DNA of 56,694 nucleotides, taken from contig CATOPL010000021.1 in NCBI GenBank assembly GCA_951802115.1, positions 1 through 56,694 on the forward strand, read 5' to 3'. Position numbers and translations under genes: made by a program. A model generated the notes under the pieces. That model saw only the letters and a program-made list of their open reading frames with translations. It ran no database searches and was not told the DNA's origin. Shown here in pieces: positions 39,418 through 47,365 of the stretch. This stretch comes from an uncultured Lachnospiraceae bacterium (GTDB taxonomy: Bacteria > Bacillota > Clostridia > Lachnospirales > Lachnospiraceae). Numbering within the stretch: the first letter of the stretch is position 1; each line of letters begins with the position of its first letter.

Positions 39418-39459
39418 GAGCTTTTCCTTTTGCCATATTCTGGAAATCCTATGCTAGTT

Positions 39460-39488
39460 AATTTAACATATAAAAGCGCGAAATTCAA
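39460..39488 (-). promoter_or_regulatory. Promoter of the ibrA-ibrB-like pair
   Basis: TTGAAT (39483-39488) and TAAATT (39460-39465) on the minus strand with a 17-base spacer. Confidence 0.5.
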
Positions 39489-39547
39489 CAAATTGCGACG
39501 ATTTATTCCCGATCCGCCGACGGTTTCGGGATTCTGCCAAAAAACAA

Positions 39548-39577
39548 TTGACAGATGCCCCCGATTGCATCTATAAT
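39548..39577 (+). promoter_or_regulatory. Promoter of ilvB
   Basis: TTGACA (39548-39553) and TATAAT (39572-39577), both consensus, are spaced by 18 bases and precede the T-box leader. Confidence 0.88.
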
Positions 39578-39619
39578 AACTTTAATTCACTGACGTGTAC
39601 TTGCAAGGCTGTTTCAGAA

Positions 39620-39907
39620 GCCGGCAAGGGATTATATGATAAATGCAAAGACAGGGAGGAGTACGCAACATTCCGATGCGCAGAGAGGAGATGGCCGGTG
39701 AAAATCTTCATGACGGTGTTGCGGAAGTAGCCCTCGAGCAGCGGACCGAACAGCAGATGCTCAGTAGGCTTCGACGCGGTCCCGCGTTACAGGGAAACGA
39801 TATAGGCAAAGCCCGTATCGGCAAAGTGCAGAGATTATTTTTCTGAAGTTAGGTGGTACCACGGATATAAAATTCGCCCTAAGCGTTACAGCTTGGGGCG
39901 TTTTTAT
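39620..39907 (+). promoter_or_regulatory. T-box leader controlling ilvB
   Basis: The leader shows the stem I features (GGAGTA, GCAGAGAGG, CCGGTGAAAA, GGAAGTAGCCC), the T-box AGGTGGTACCACGG (39851-39864), and a terminator with arms CGCCCTAAGC and GCTTGGGGCG followed by TTTTT (39875-39907). Uncharged tRNA binding prevents termination. The specifier codon could not be fixed; GTT (valine, 39718-39720) is a candidate. A branched-chain amino acid is expected. Confidence 0.92.
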
Positions 39908-39938
39908 ATGCCGGAAAATCAAGAAGGAGGCTTTGAGA

Positions 39939-41657
39939 ATGAAACAGATTTCAGGAAACCGCTTACTGGTAAACGCATTAAAAGAGGAAGGTGTAGAAGT
40001 CGTATTTGGTTATCCCGGCGCCTGCACCATTGATATCAGCGATGAGCTTTACCGGCAGAACGACATTGCCGTCGTACTCCCCAGACACGAACAGGCTCTG
40101 GCGCATGAAGCAGATGCTTATGCAAGAACAACCGGAAAAGTCGGAGTCTGCCTGGTCACCAGCGGCCCCGGCGCCACCAATCTGGTCACCGGACTTGCCA
40201 CGGCAAATTATGACAGCGTGCCGCTTGTCTGTTTTACCGGACAGGTTGCCAAAAATCTGATTGGAAACGACGCTTTCCAGGAAGTGGACATTGTCGGCAT
40301 CACCAGAAACATCACCAAATACAGTGTTACTGTAAGAGAACGAGCAGATCTGGGACGGATTATCAAAGACGCCTTTTATATCGCGCGGACCGGGCGTCCC
40401 GGCCCCGTGCTTGTGGACCTTCCCAAAGATGTTATGGCCGAAATGGGATCGCCAGAATATCCAAGAACCGTCAATCTCCGGGGCTACAAGCCCTACACCA
40501 GTATCCACATGGGGCAGCTGAAAAAAGCAATCAAGCTTTTACAAAAAGCAAAAAAACCTCTTTTCCTGGCCGGAGGCGGCGTCAATATTGCCCGCGCCAA
40601 TCCAGAGTTTACCCAGGTTGTGGAAAAAACCGGTATTCCGGTTGTCACAACCGTCATGGGAAGGGGCGCCATCTCCACACTGCATCCGCTTTTTATTGGA
40701 AATATCGGTATGCACGGCGCTTATGCGGCCAACAATGCCGTCAGCAACTGTGACCTTCTGTTTTCCATCGGAACCCGGTTTAATGACCGGATCACCGGCA
40801 GAGTCCATGAATTTGCTCCCCATGCGCAGATCGTCCATATCGATATTGATACGGCATCCATCTCCAAAAACATCCAAGTTGATGTCCCGATCGTAGCAGA
40901 TGCCAAAGAAGCGCTCACCCGTATGAATGAGTATGTGCAGAAAAATCACTGCAGTAAATGGCTGGCACAGATCGAAACCTGGAAGCAGGAGCATCCTCTT
41001 GTCATGAGACCCAACAGCCGTATGAGTCCTCTGGACATCATAAGCGAAATGAACCGCCAGTTTGATGAAGCGTTGCTAGTCACCGACGTAGGGCAGCACC
41101 AGATGCTGATCTCTCAATACGCGGACATTACCGAAAAGAAGCAGCTGGTCACATCCGGAGGACTTGGCACCATGGGATACGGACTTCCGGGCGCCATCGG
41201 TGCGCAGATCGGCAATCCGGATATCCCGGTTATCTCCATATCCGGCGACGGAGGTATCCAGATGAACATTCAGGAAATGGCAACCGCTGTTCTTGAAGAG
41301 CTTCCGATTATCATCTGTATTTTCAATAATGAATATCTGGGAATGGTGCGTCAGTGGCAGAGCCTGTTCTACGGCAAACGTTACGGTATGACAAACCTGA
41401 AAGCAGGCGCCCTTTCCCGCCGTACAGATCGCAAGGAATATCCGGAATATACTCCTGATTTCGTGCGTCTGGCAGAAAGTTATGGAGCAAAAGGAATCCG
41501 CGTAACCAAAAAAGAAGAGATTGCGGCCGCATTTGAAGAAGCCAGAAAGAATACAAAATTGCCAACCCTGATTGAATTTATTATCGATCCCGACGAAATG
41601 GTCTACCCGATGATCAAACCGGGCGGTACTCTGGAAGACATGATTATGGACTGCTGA
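39939..41657 (+). CDS. ilvB: Acetolactate synthase large subunit
   Basis: The thiamine-diphosphate enzyme makes acetolactate or acetohydroxybutyrate, the first common step of valine, leucine and isoleucine synthesis. The protein is 572 residues. It has FGYPGACTIDI near residue 22, the catalytic glutamate in LPRHEQALAHEADAYAR near 46, TSGPGATN near 73, and the ThDP/Mg motif SGDGGIQMNIQEMATA followed by NNEYLGMVRQW near 470. The ATG at 39939 is 8 bases from AAGGAGG; a TTG two codons upstream is rejected. A T-box controls it. Confidence 0.96.
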   Translation: MKQISGNRLLVNALKEEGVEVVFGYPGACTIDISDELYRQNDIAVVLPRHEQALAHEADAYARTTGKVGVCLVTSGPGATNLVTGLATANYDSVPLVCFTGQVAKNLIGNDAFQEVDIVGITRNITKYSVTVRERADLGRIIKDAFYIARTGRPGPVLVDLPKDVMAEMGSPEYPRTVNLRGYKPYTSIHMGQLKKAIKLLQKAKKPLFLAGGGVNIARANPEFTQVVEKTGIPVVTTVMGRGAISTLHPLFIGNIGMHGAYAANNAVSNCDLLFSIGTRFNDRITGRVHEFAPHAQIVHIDIDTASISKNIQVDVPIVADAKEALTRMNEYVQKNHCSKWLAQIETWKQEHPLVMRPNSRMSPLDIISEMNRQFDEALLVTDVGQHQMLISQYADITEKKQLVTSGGLGTMGYGLPGAIGAQIGNPDIPVISISGDGGIQMNIQEMATAVLEELPIIICIFNNEYLGMVRQWQSLFYGKRYGMTNLKAGALSRRTDRKEYPEYTPDFVRLAESYGAKGIRVTKKEEIAAAFEEARKNTKLPTLIEFIIDPDEMVYPMIKPGGTLEDMIMDC

Positions 41658-42005
41658 CAACTATTTGGCGGACAACGCTAACTAAAACTACTTATTGAGC
41701 ATTGCCGAACAGATTTTGCGGTGAAGAGGACGGCAGCCCGCCCGGATAGATTTTCAGATATCTGTGCGGCGAAAAATCTTCCAGACGCGAGTCCGCCGGA
41801 TGCTCGGATACAAAACGCTTTGGGTAGGGCCGCGCAGATTATGAAAAAACCGAACTCCTTACCCTGGTTGCTCCAATAACATTTTACTTTCGAAAACTTT
41901 ATCAAAGCTGAATCTTATGATCTCTCAGCCCGACTCTGACCGGCTTTTCAACGTGAAATTCCGGTCCCTTATGACACTACCACTATTCATCAGGAGGATA
42001 TGAAA
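41658..42005. other. Long ilvB-ilvN spacer without a gene
   Basis: A spacer of almost 350 bases lies between two genes that are usually adjacent. It contains a dyad AGATTTTCAGATATCTG followed by AAAAATCT (about 41750-41791), a GC-rich middle and no frame with a ribosome binding site except ilvN itself (AGGAGG at 41992-41997). A 75-codon minus-strand frame is not convincing. Confidence 0.5.
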
Positions 42006-42515
42006 ATGGATAATACAATGAAAAAAAGATGGATCTCCCTGTTCGTGGAAAATCAGGTTGGTGTACTTTCCAAAATCTCCGGTCTGTTCTCTGCCAAATC
42101 CTATAACCTCGACAGTCTGACTGTCGGTACAACGGAAGATCCAACCGTTTCCCGTATGACCATCGCCACTGTCAGTGACGACGAAACGTTTGAGCAGATC
42201 AAAAAACAGCTCAACCGCATGGTGGAGGTCATCAAAGTGATTGATTTTACAGATATTTTTGTACGTATGAAGGAAATCCTCTATGTAAAAGTGCGGCGCT
42301 GCACACTGGAGGACAAGACCGCCCTGTTCCAGATCGCAGAAACTTTCAAAGCAAGGGTCATCGACTACGGCAGAGACAGTCTTCTGCTAGAATTTGTACA
42401 GACCGCCGCAAAAAATGACGCGGTTGTACAACTGATGAAAAATGAATTTAAAGATATTGAGGTGGTCCGCGGCGGAAGCGTCGGCATCGAATCCATCAGC
42501 AGAATGGAACGGTAG
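42006..42515 (+). CDS. ilvN: Acetolactate synthase small subunit
   Basis: The 169-residue regulatory subunit has an N-terminal ACT domain (ISLFVENQVGVLSKISGLFS, residues about 10-29, with YNLDSLTVGTTE near 33) and the C-terminal domain of the IlvH/IlvN type (LYVKVRR near 94). It binds branched-chain amino acids and controls IlvB. The ATG at 42006 is 8 bases after AGGAGG; an ATG two codons upstream is too close. It follows ilvB after an unusually long spacer. Confidence 0.93.
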   Translation: MDNTMKKRWISLFVENQVGVLSKISGLFSAKSYNLDSLTVGTTEDPTVSRMTIATVSDDETFEQIKKQLNRMVEVIKVIDFTDIFVRMKEILYVKVRRCTLEDKTALFQIAETFKARVIDYGRDSLLLEFVQTAAKNDAVVQLMKNEFKDIEVVRGGSVGIESISRMER

Positions 42516-42524
42516 GATACAAAA

Positions 42525-43403
42525 ATGTACGAACTGATACAGATTTCAAAGCAAAGCTATTATATCCAGAGTCCGGCAAAAATCGGCCTGGTACGGCTGG
42601 AAGGAGAGGACGTCTGTCTCATCGACAGCGGAAATGACAAGGATGCAGGGCGCAGGATCCGCAAGCTTCTGGACGCCAACGGATGGCGGCTGACTGCGAT
42701 CTACAACACCCACTCCAACGCCGACCATATCGGCGGCAATCAATATTTGCAGGGACAGACAGGATGCAAGATCTACGCGCCGGGAATCGACTGTACTTTC
42801 ACTCAATATCCTGTCCTGGAACCTTCCTTCCTGTACGGAGGCTATCCTTGCAGAGAACTGCGCCACAAATTTCTCATGGCCCAGGAAAGCGATGTCTGCA
42901 AACTGACTGCCGACTGCCTGCCAAAAGGATTTCAGGCCATTCCTCTGCCGGGACATTTCTTTGATATGACCGGGTTTCGAACGCCCGACAATATCGTTTT
43001 TCTGGCGGACTGCTTATCCAGCCGGGAGATACTGGATAAATATCAGATCAGCTTTATTTACGACGTCGCTGCTTATCTGGACACGCTGGAAATGGTAAAA
43101 TCTCTGCAGGCAGAACTGTTTGTGCCGGCTCACGCAGAAGCAACGGAAAATGTGACCGGACTTGTTCAGTACAATATTGACAAAGTGCTGGAAATTGCGG
43201 AAAAGATTACTACAATCTGTCAGGAACCGCTTTGCTTTGAATCTGTTCTGCAAAAGCTGTTCACAGATTATGGACTGACCCTGAATTTTGAACAGTATGT
43301 TCTGGTGGGCAGCACTATCCGCTCCTATCTGGCATGGCTGAAGGATACCGGCAGGCTGGAGGTTCTGTTTAAAAACAATATGCTGCTCTGGCAGCGGGCA
43401 TAG
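42525..43403 (+). CDS. Metallo-beta-lactamase-fold hydrolase
   Basis: The 292-residue protein has the MBL fold. The metal motif reads NTHSNADHIGG near residue 62, where the usual HxHxDH has asparagine at the second histidine. PLPGHFFDMTGF near 141, FLADCL near 160 and PAHAEAT near 204 supply the other ligands. A C-terminal helical domain (about 220-290) resembles a winged helix. The substrate is unknown; the family includes glyoxalase II-like and RNA/DNA enzymes. It starts 9 bases after ilvN on the same strand and may be co-transcribed. Confidence 0.85.
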   Translation: MYELIQISKQSYYIQSPAKIGLVRLEGEDVCLIDSGNDKDAGRRIRKLLDANGWRLTAIYNTHSNADHIGGNQYLQGQTGCKIYAPGIDCTFTQYPVLEPSFLYGGYPCRELRHKFLMAQESDVCKLTADCLPKGFQAIPLPGHFFDMTGFRTPDNIVFLADCLSSREILDKYQISFIYDVAAYLDTLEMVKSLQAELFVPAHAEATENVTGLVQYNIDKVLEIAEKITTICQEPLCFESVLQKLFTDYGLTLNFEQYVLVGSTIRSYLAWLKDTGRLEVLFKNNMLLWQRA

Positions 43404-43412
43404 GAGGTAATC

Positions 43413-43886
43413 ATGTCACTGAAAAAAGTCAAATCGTATTTCAGTCAATACGGCATGGAAGATCGTGTACAGGAATTTGAAGTTTCCAGCGCCACTGTGG
43501 AACTGGCCGCACAGGCGCTGAACTGTGATCCGTGCCGGATCGCAAAAACGCTCTCTTTTATGGTGGATGGGCACGCCATCTTAATTGTCACAGCCGGCGA
43601 TACCAAGATTGACAATCCTAAATATAAAGCTCAGTTCAGCACGAAAGCAAAAATGCTCTCCCCTGAAGAAGTGGAAATGCTGATCGGCCATGCGGTGGGC
43701 GGCGTATGCCCGTTTGCGGTAAATCAGGAAGTAACGGTCTACCTCGATGCTTCTCTCAAACGGTTTAAAACTGTTTTTCCCGCCTGCGGCAGCAGCAACA
43801 GCGCCATCGAGCTTACTATTGAGGAACTGGAAAAATATTCCGGATTCACATCCTGGATTGATGTGTGTAAGGGGTGGACGGTCTGA
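43413..43886 (+). CDS. YbaK/EbsC-family aminoacyl-tRNA deacylase
   Basis: The 157-residue protein has the YbaK fold: RIAKTLSFMVDG near residue 42, the lysine in KAKMLSPEEVEMLIGHAVGGVCPF (split at 74-97), and FPACGSSNSAIELT near 122. Family members remove wrongly attached amino acids from tRNA, for example Cys-tRNA(Pro). AGGAGG precedes the ATG. It is 9 bases after the MBL gene and converges with the sugar operon with only 8 bases between stop codons. Confidence 0.92.
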   Translation: MSLKKVKSYFSQYGMEDRVQEFEVSSATVELAAQALNCDPCRIAKTLSFMVDGHAILIVTAGDTKIDNPKYKAQFSTKAKMLSPEEVEMLIGHAVGGVCPFAVNQEVTVYLDASLKRFKTVFPACGSSNSAIELTIEELEKYSGFTSWIDVCKGWTV

Positions 43887-43894
43887 TCTGTTTT

Positions 43895-44173
43895 TTATTT
43901 AATTGCTCCCACAGAACATTTCGAAAACCACTGAGAACAAAACAAAGCATTCACAAATGGATCTAACTTATCCATATACTCATCCTTCCATTCCTCAATC
44001 TCCAGATTCATAGGCTTAGATAAATCCAAGCTAAAAATACCCATTATTGACTTTGCATCAATCACATAACGGCCACTGACTATGGTAACACCCCCAGGCA
44101 TATTGCCAACAACATTTACAAAACTTTTCACTGCGTCAACAGAGAACAGCAAAATATCCATCGTTTTTATCAT
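43895..44173 (-). CDS. HPr-like protein lacking the active-site histidine
   Basis: The 92-residue protein resembles HPr in its second half (VSGRYVIDAKSIMGIFSLDLSK near residue 33, split as VSGRYVIDAKSIMG and IFSLDLSK). The N-terminal region that should hold GIHARPA reads DILLFSVDAVKSF, with no histidine. It cannot carry phosphate in the usual way, so a regulatory or structural role is more likely. The start overlaps the amylosucrase stop codon (ATGA). It is the last gene of the PTS operon. Confidence 0.75.
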   Translation of the reverse strand: MIKTMDILLFSVDAVKSFVNVVGNMPGGVTIVSGRYVIDAKSIMGIFSLDLSKPMNLEIEEWKDEYMDKLDPFVNALFCSQWFSKCSVGAIK

Positions 44174-46035
44174 ACCTCTTCCTTCACCTTCCTTTTCCTA
44201 TATAACCAGTACGCCCCATATGCGGGAATATTTACACCTCTGGCATACATCTTATGGCCCGAAATCAAATCCGTATATCCGCCATCATCCTCATCAATCC
44301 AGGCAGTTTTATCATATTCACTGAAATTCAGCAGTACGATTAGCTTCTCTGTTGCATTCGCCCTGATAAAACCAAGAACACCGTCATCCCATGTATCTAT
44401 CGTCCACACATCTGCACCAGAATCAAAAACGGAATATTTTGACCTTATCTTTTCAAGTTTTCCAATGCCGTCAAACAGCTTTTGCTGGACCGTTCCCATC
44501 TGCTGCCGCTTTTTTGCCAGATCTCACCGGAATTTTCCCCGGTGCAGATAACGGGAATCATCCCGCTTTCCAGGATTTTCGTGGTATGAATAATCATTTT
44601 CCTGTCCAATCTCATCTCCACTGTAAATCATGGGGATTCCAGACTGCGCCAGCATATAAGCATGGAGCATTAAATCCAACCGGATGGCTCTTTCCAGGGC
44701 ATCTTCATTGCGCTCATACACCGCCTTTTCGATTCCGCACAGAGAAGCCGTTGTTCCACATAGCCTTGCATCGCCGGACTGCGGATCTGAATTGTACAGT
44801 TCCCCTCTGGCAAAAGAATTCAGATACTGTCCCGTCAGAAAATCATTAAGATATTTTTTATGGCTTACCTCGCCGATTCCAAACTGCATCAGCCAAAGAT
44901 AGTCCAACCCCCATCCAATGTCATCATGACACCGAAGATAATTTAAGAATATATATTCTTTGGGAAGCCGGTTGACAATATCCATCTGCATCCGCAAAAG
45001 CCTTGTATCTCTGGTTGCAACCGTATTCCATGTTGTTGCCATCGTGGTCACATTATATAACATATGGCACTCCGGCTTTTCTATGGTGCCAAAATATGGC
45101 ACTACCTTATCTGGAGCCATGACAACCTCTCCCAAAAGCAACACTCCCGGACATACAATTTCACATATCATCCGCACAATACTGTGAACCTGAGGAAGAT
45201 TCCTGCAATTTGTTCCCGGTTGTTTCCAAATATACGGAACCGCATCGATTCTAATAATGTCCACACCTTTATTGATCAGGTTCAGTGCATTTATCATCAT
45301 TTCATTAAACACAACTGGATTCCAGTAATTCAAATCCCACTGATACGGATAAAACGTGGTCATAACAAACTTCTGCAAATCAGGAAGCCAGGTAAAATTA
45401 CCGGGCGCAGTTGTAGGAAATACCTCCGGAACCGTCTTTTCAAATTCAGACGGCACATCATAATTTTCATAAAAATAATAACGTTTCTGATATTCAGTAT
45501 CCCCCTCTTTTGCCCGCCTTGCCCATTCGTGTTCCTCTGAAGTATGATTCATAACAAAATCCAGGCACACGCTTATATTTCTTTTATGACACTCCCCGGC
45601 AAGAAGTTCCAGATCCTTCATCGTTCCTAATTCCGGTTTCACATTTCGAAAATCAGAAACGGCATATCCGCCGTCGCTCTTCCCTTCCGGTGAATCCAGC
45701 AAAGGCATCAAATGGACATAATTGACATTACACTCTTTCAGATAATCCAATTTTTCCTTTACGCCTTTGAGGTTTCCCGCAAAAGCATCCGCATACATCA
45801 TCATGCCAAGCATCTGATTTCCTTTATACCATTCCGGGTTTTCCAGCCTCTCACAGTCAATACTTTTCAGCGAAACGTTTCTTCCTTCGTAAAACCCATA
45901 CATACTCCTACACAAACTCCGGAACATATCCTCCCGGTTTTGATATAATTCAAGATAAAGCCATTTGAGTTCGTCATAATGCTTTAAAAAACGCTGTTTG
46001 TACTCTTTTGTACAGGACTCTATACAAAACTCCAC
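44170..46035 (-). pseudogene. Amylosucrase gene interrupted by an in-frame TGA
   Basis: Read through one TGA (44524-44526), the frame gives about 621 residues, the length of amylosucrase, a GH13 enzyme that builds glucan from sucrose. The first 503 residues contain LMPLLDSPEGKSDGGYAVSD, LDFVMNHTSEEHEWA, the nucleophile IDAVPYIWK, the acid/base GEVV and RCHDDIGW. Eight codons past the stop the sequence resumes with a typical C-terminal domain (residues after DLAKKRQQ). HRGKFR*DLAK suggests TGG (Trp) became TGA. The start is GTG 46035, 6 bases after GGGAGGG. Loss of the C-terminal domain probably inactivates it. Confidence 0.85.
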
Positions 46036-46048
46036 TGATAACCCTCCC

Positions 46049-46369
46049 TTATATGCCGCAAACCTCATTTCTCACCGGAAGGATAAAGAAAGGCGATACT
46101 GACAATTCGTCCAACCCCATCTCCAAAAACGTTCTGATAAGTGTAAGATCTGCTCCAAGCTCTCCACAGATGCCAGCCCATGCGCCATGCTTATGCGCAT
46201 TTTCCACCATCATAATCCCGGTTTCCACATCCTGATATGGAACATCATTTGATTTCAGTTCCGCTTTCACTTCATCCAGTATTTTCTTTGCGGCCTTTAC
46301 CTCTGCCAGCAAAAAAATCATGAGAAACATAATAGAAATATTCCCAAATGCGCTCATGGTATCGGCCAC
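46049..46369 (-). pseudogene. Remnant of PTS enzyme I (ptsI)
   Basis: This 106-codon frame matches the C-terminal part of enzyme I: MFLMIFLLAEVKAAKKILDE, then GIMM, then a jump to VENAHKHGAWAGICGELGAD and GLDELSVSP. About 70-80 residues that should lie between (including the catalytic-loop region) are missing, in frame. The N-terminal phosphohistidine domain is absent altogether. It cannot be a working enzyme I. It continues directly from an HPr remnant, so a ptsH-ptsI pair has decayed here. Confidence 0.78.
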
Positions 46370-46370
46370 A

Positions 46371-46529
46371 TTACCGCAACGGCTGTGTCCTCATCTTTTC
46401 CTTCCGCAGAAACAGTAACCACGTCCCCCCCTGCTTAATGCCCATGATCATCATCAGCTTGCCCGCATCCATCGTCTTCCCCTTAGCGGATAATGTGATT
46501 TTAGCGTCAAACTTTTTCACTTCCTTCAT
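46371..46529 (-). pseudogene. Remnant of HPr (ptsH)
   Basis: A 52-codon frame starting at 46529 (overlapping the HAD gene stop as ATGA) reads KKFDAKITLSAKGKTMDAGK then LMMIMGIKQG, the middle of HPr. A run of seven G (minus strand, 46425-46431) then breaks the frame; the other frame continues VVTVSAEGKDEDTAVAVM as in HPr. The N-terminal GIHARPA stretch with the phosphorylated histidine is missing. This is a non-functional ptsH vestige. Confidence 0.78.
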
Positions 46530-47365
46530 ATTAAATTCATTCTCTTAAATTCAAAATAAACCCCATCTTCCTCAACGCTCTCGCAAACAATATCTGCTAT
46601 ATCTTTCAATTCCTGGCAGGAATTCCCCATTGCAACGGCAACCCCCGCATATTCCAGCATCTGCTGATCATTCATACTGTCGCCAAAGGCAACCGTATCT
46701 GCCATATCCGCACCATAGTATTCACAGACACGTTCCATGGCTTCGCCCTTATCCATATCCTTCCGTATAATCTCGCCATTATAGCAGTCTGCATCTTCTG
46801 TATAGGGATGCACTACATAATGAAATTCCCGCTCCAGATACGGTTTTGTTTTCTCAATGTCGGCCAGATCCGTACAGATAAAGCCCAGCTTATATGCTCC
46901 CTTGCGGGGATATTCCGTATACGGTTTTACCCCCACATCAGAGTCCAGTTCCTTCTTCATTCGGATCAACTCCGAATTTGACAGATCTGCCGTTGCACTT
47001 GTGAGAATTTCCTGAAGACTGTCATCAATATAAATCCCCTCCGGACTTTCTATGCGGCAATAAATCCCAAATCGATGAAAAATTTCCAGGCACTTCTTAA
47101 TGGTTTCTTCCGGAAGTACACTGTCGCGGATTACTTTCCCATCAATTTCTATATGCCTTCCCGAACTGGCAACCACACCGTCAAATCCTACTTCCAAAAC
47201 ATCCTCGCTTACAATCGGCATATTACGCCCTGTGCTGATCAAAACCCTGTGCCCATTTTTTCTTGCCTCCTGTACTGCCCTTGACGCAAGCTCTGTCGGT
47301 TTTTCCAACGGGACAGTAAATGTCCCGTCGATATCTAAAAATACAATTTTTTTATCTGCCATCAT
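46526..47365 (-). CDS. HAD-superfamily Cof-type phosphatase
   Basis: The 279-residue protein has motif I FLDIDGTFT at residue 9, motif II ISTGR near 43 and motif IV FGDSMNDQQML near 228, with a type IIB cap between. Cof-type enzymes dephosphorylate sugar phosphates and flavin or PLP compounds. Its start overlaps the PTS stop codon (ATGA) and its end overlaps the ptsH remnant, so it is inside the operon and may act on a sugar phosphate imported by the PTS. One residue of uncertainty remains between two adjacent ATGs. Confidence 0.9.
   Translation of the reverse strand: MMADKKIVFLDIDGTFTVPLEKPTELASRAVQEARKNGHRVLISTGRNMPIVSEDVLEVGFDGVVASSGRHIEIDGKVIRDSVLPEETIKKCLEIFHRFGIYCRIESPEGIYIDDSLQEILTSATADLSNSELIRMKKELDSDVGVKPYTEYPRKGAYKLGFICTDLADIEKTKPYLEREFHYVVHPYTEDADCYNGEIIRKDMDKGEAMERVCEYYGADMADTVAFGDSMNDQQMLEYAGVAVAMGNSCQELKDIADIVCESVEEDGVYFEFKRMNLI

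Noticed and set aside
41678..41905. 75-codon minus-strand frame in the ilvB-ilvN spacer
   Set aside because: Lacks a start signal and recognisable features; the spacer is better described as non-coding.
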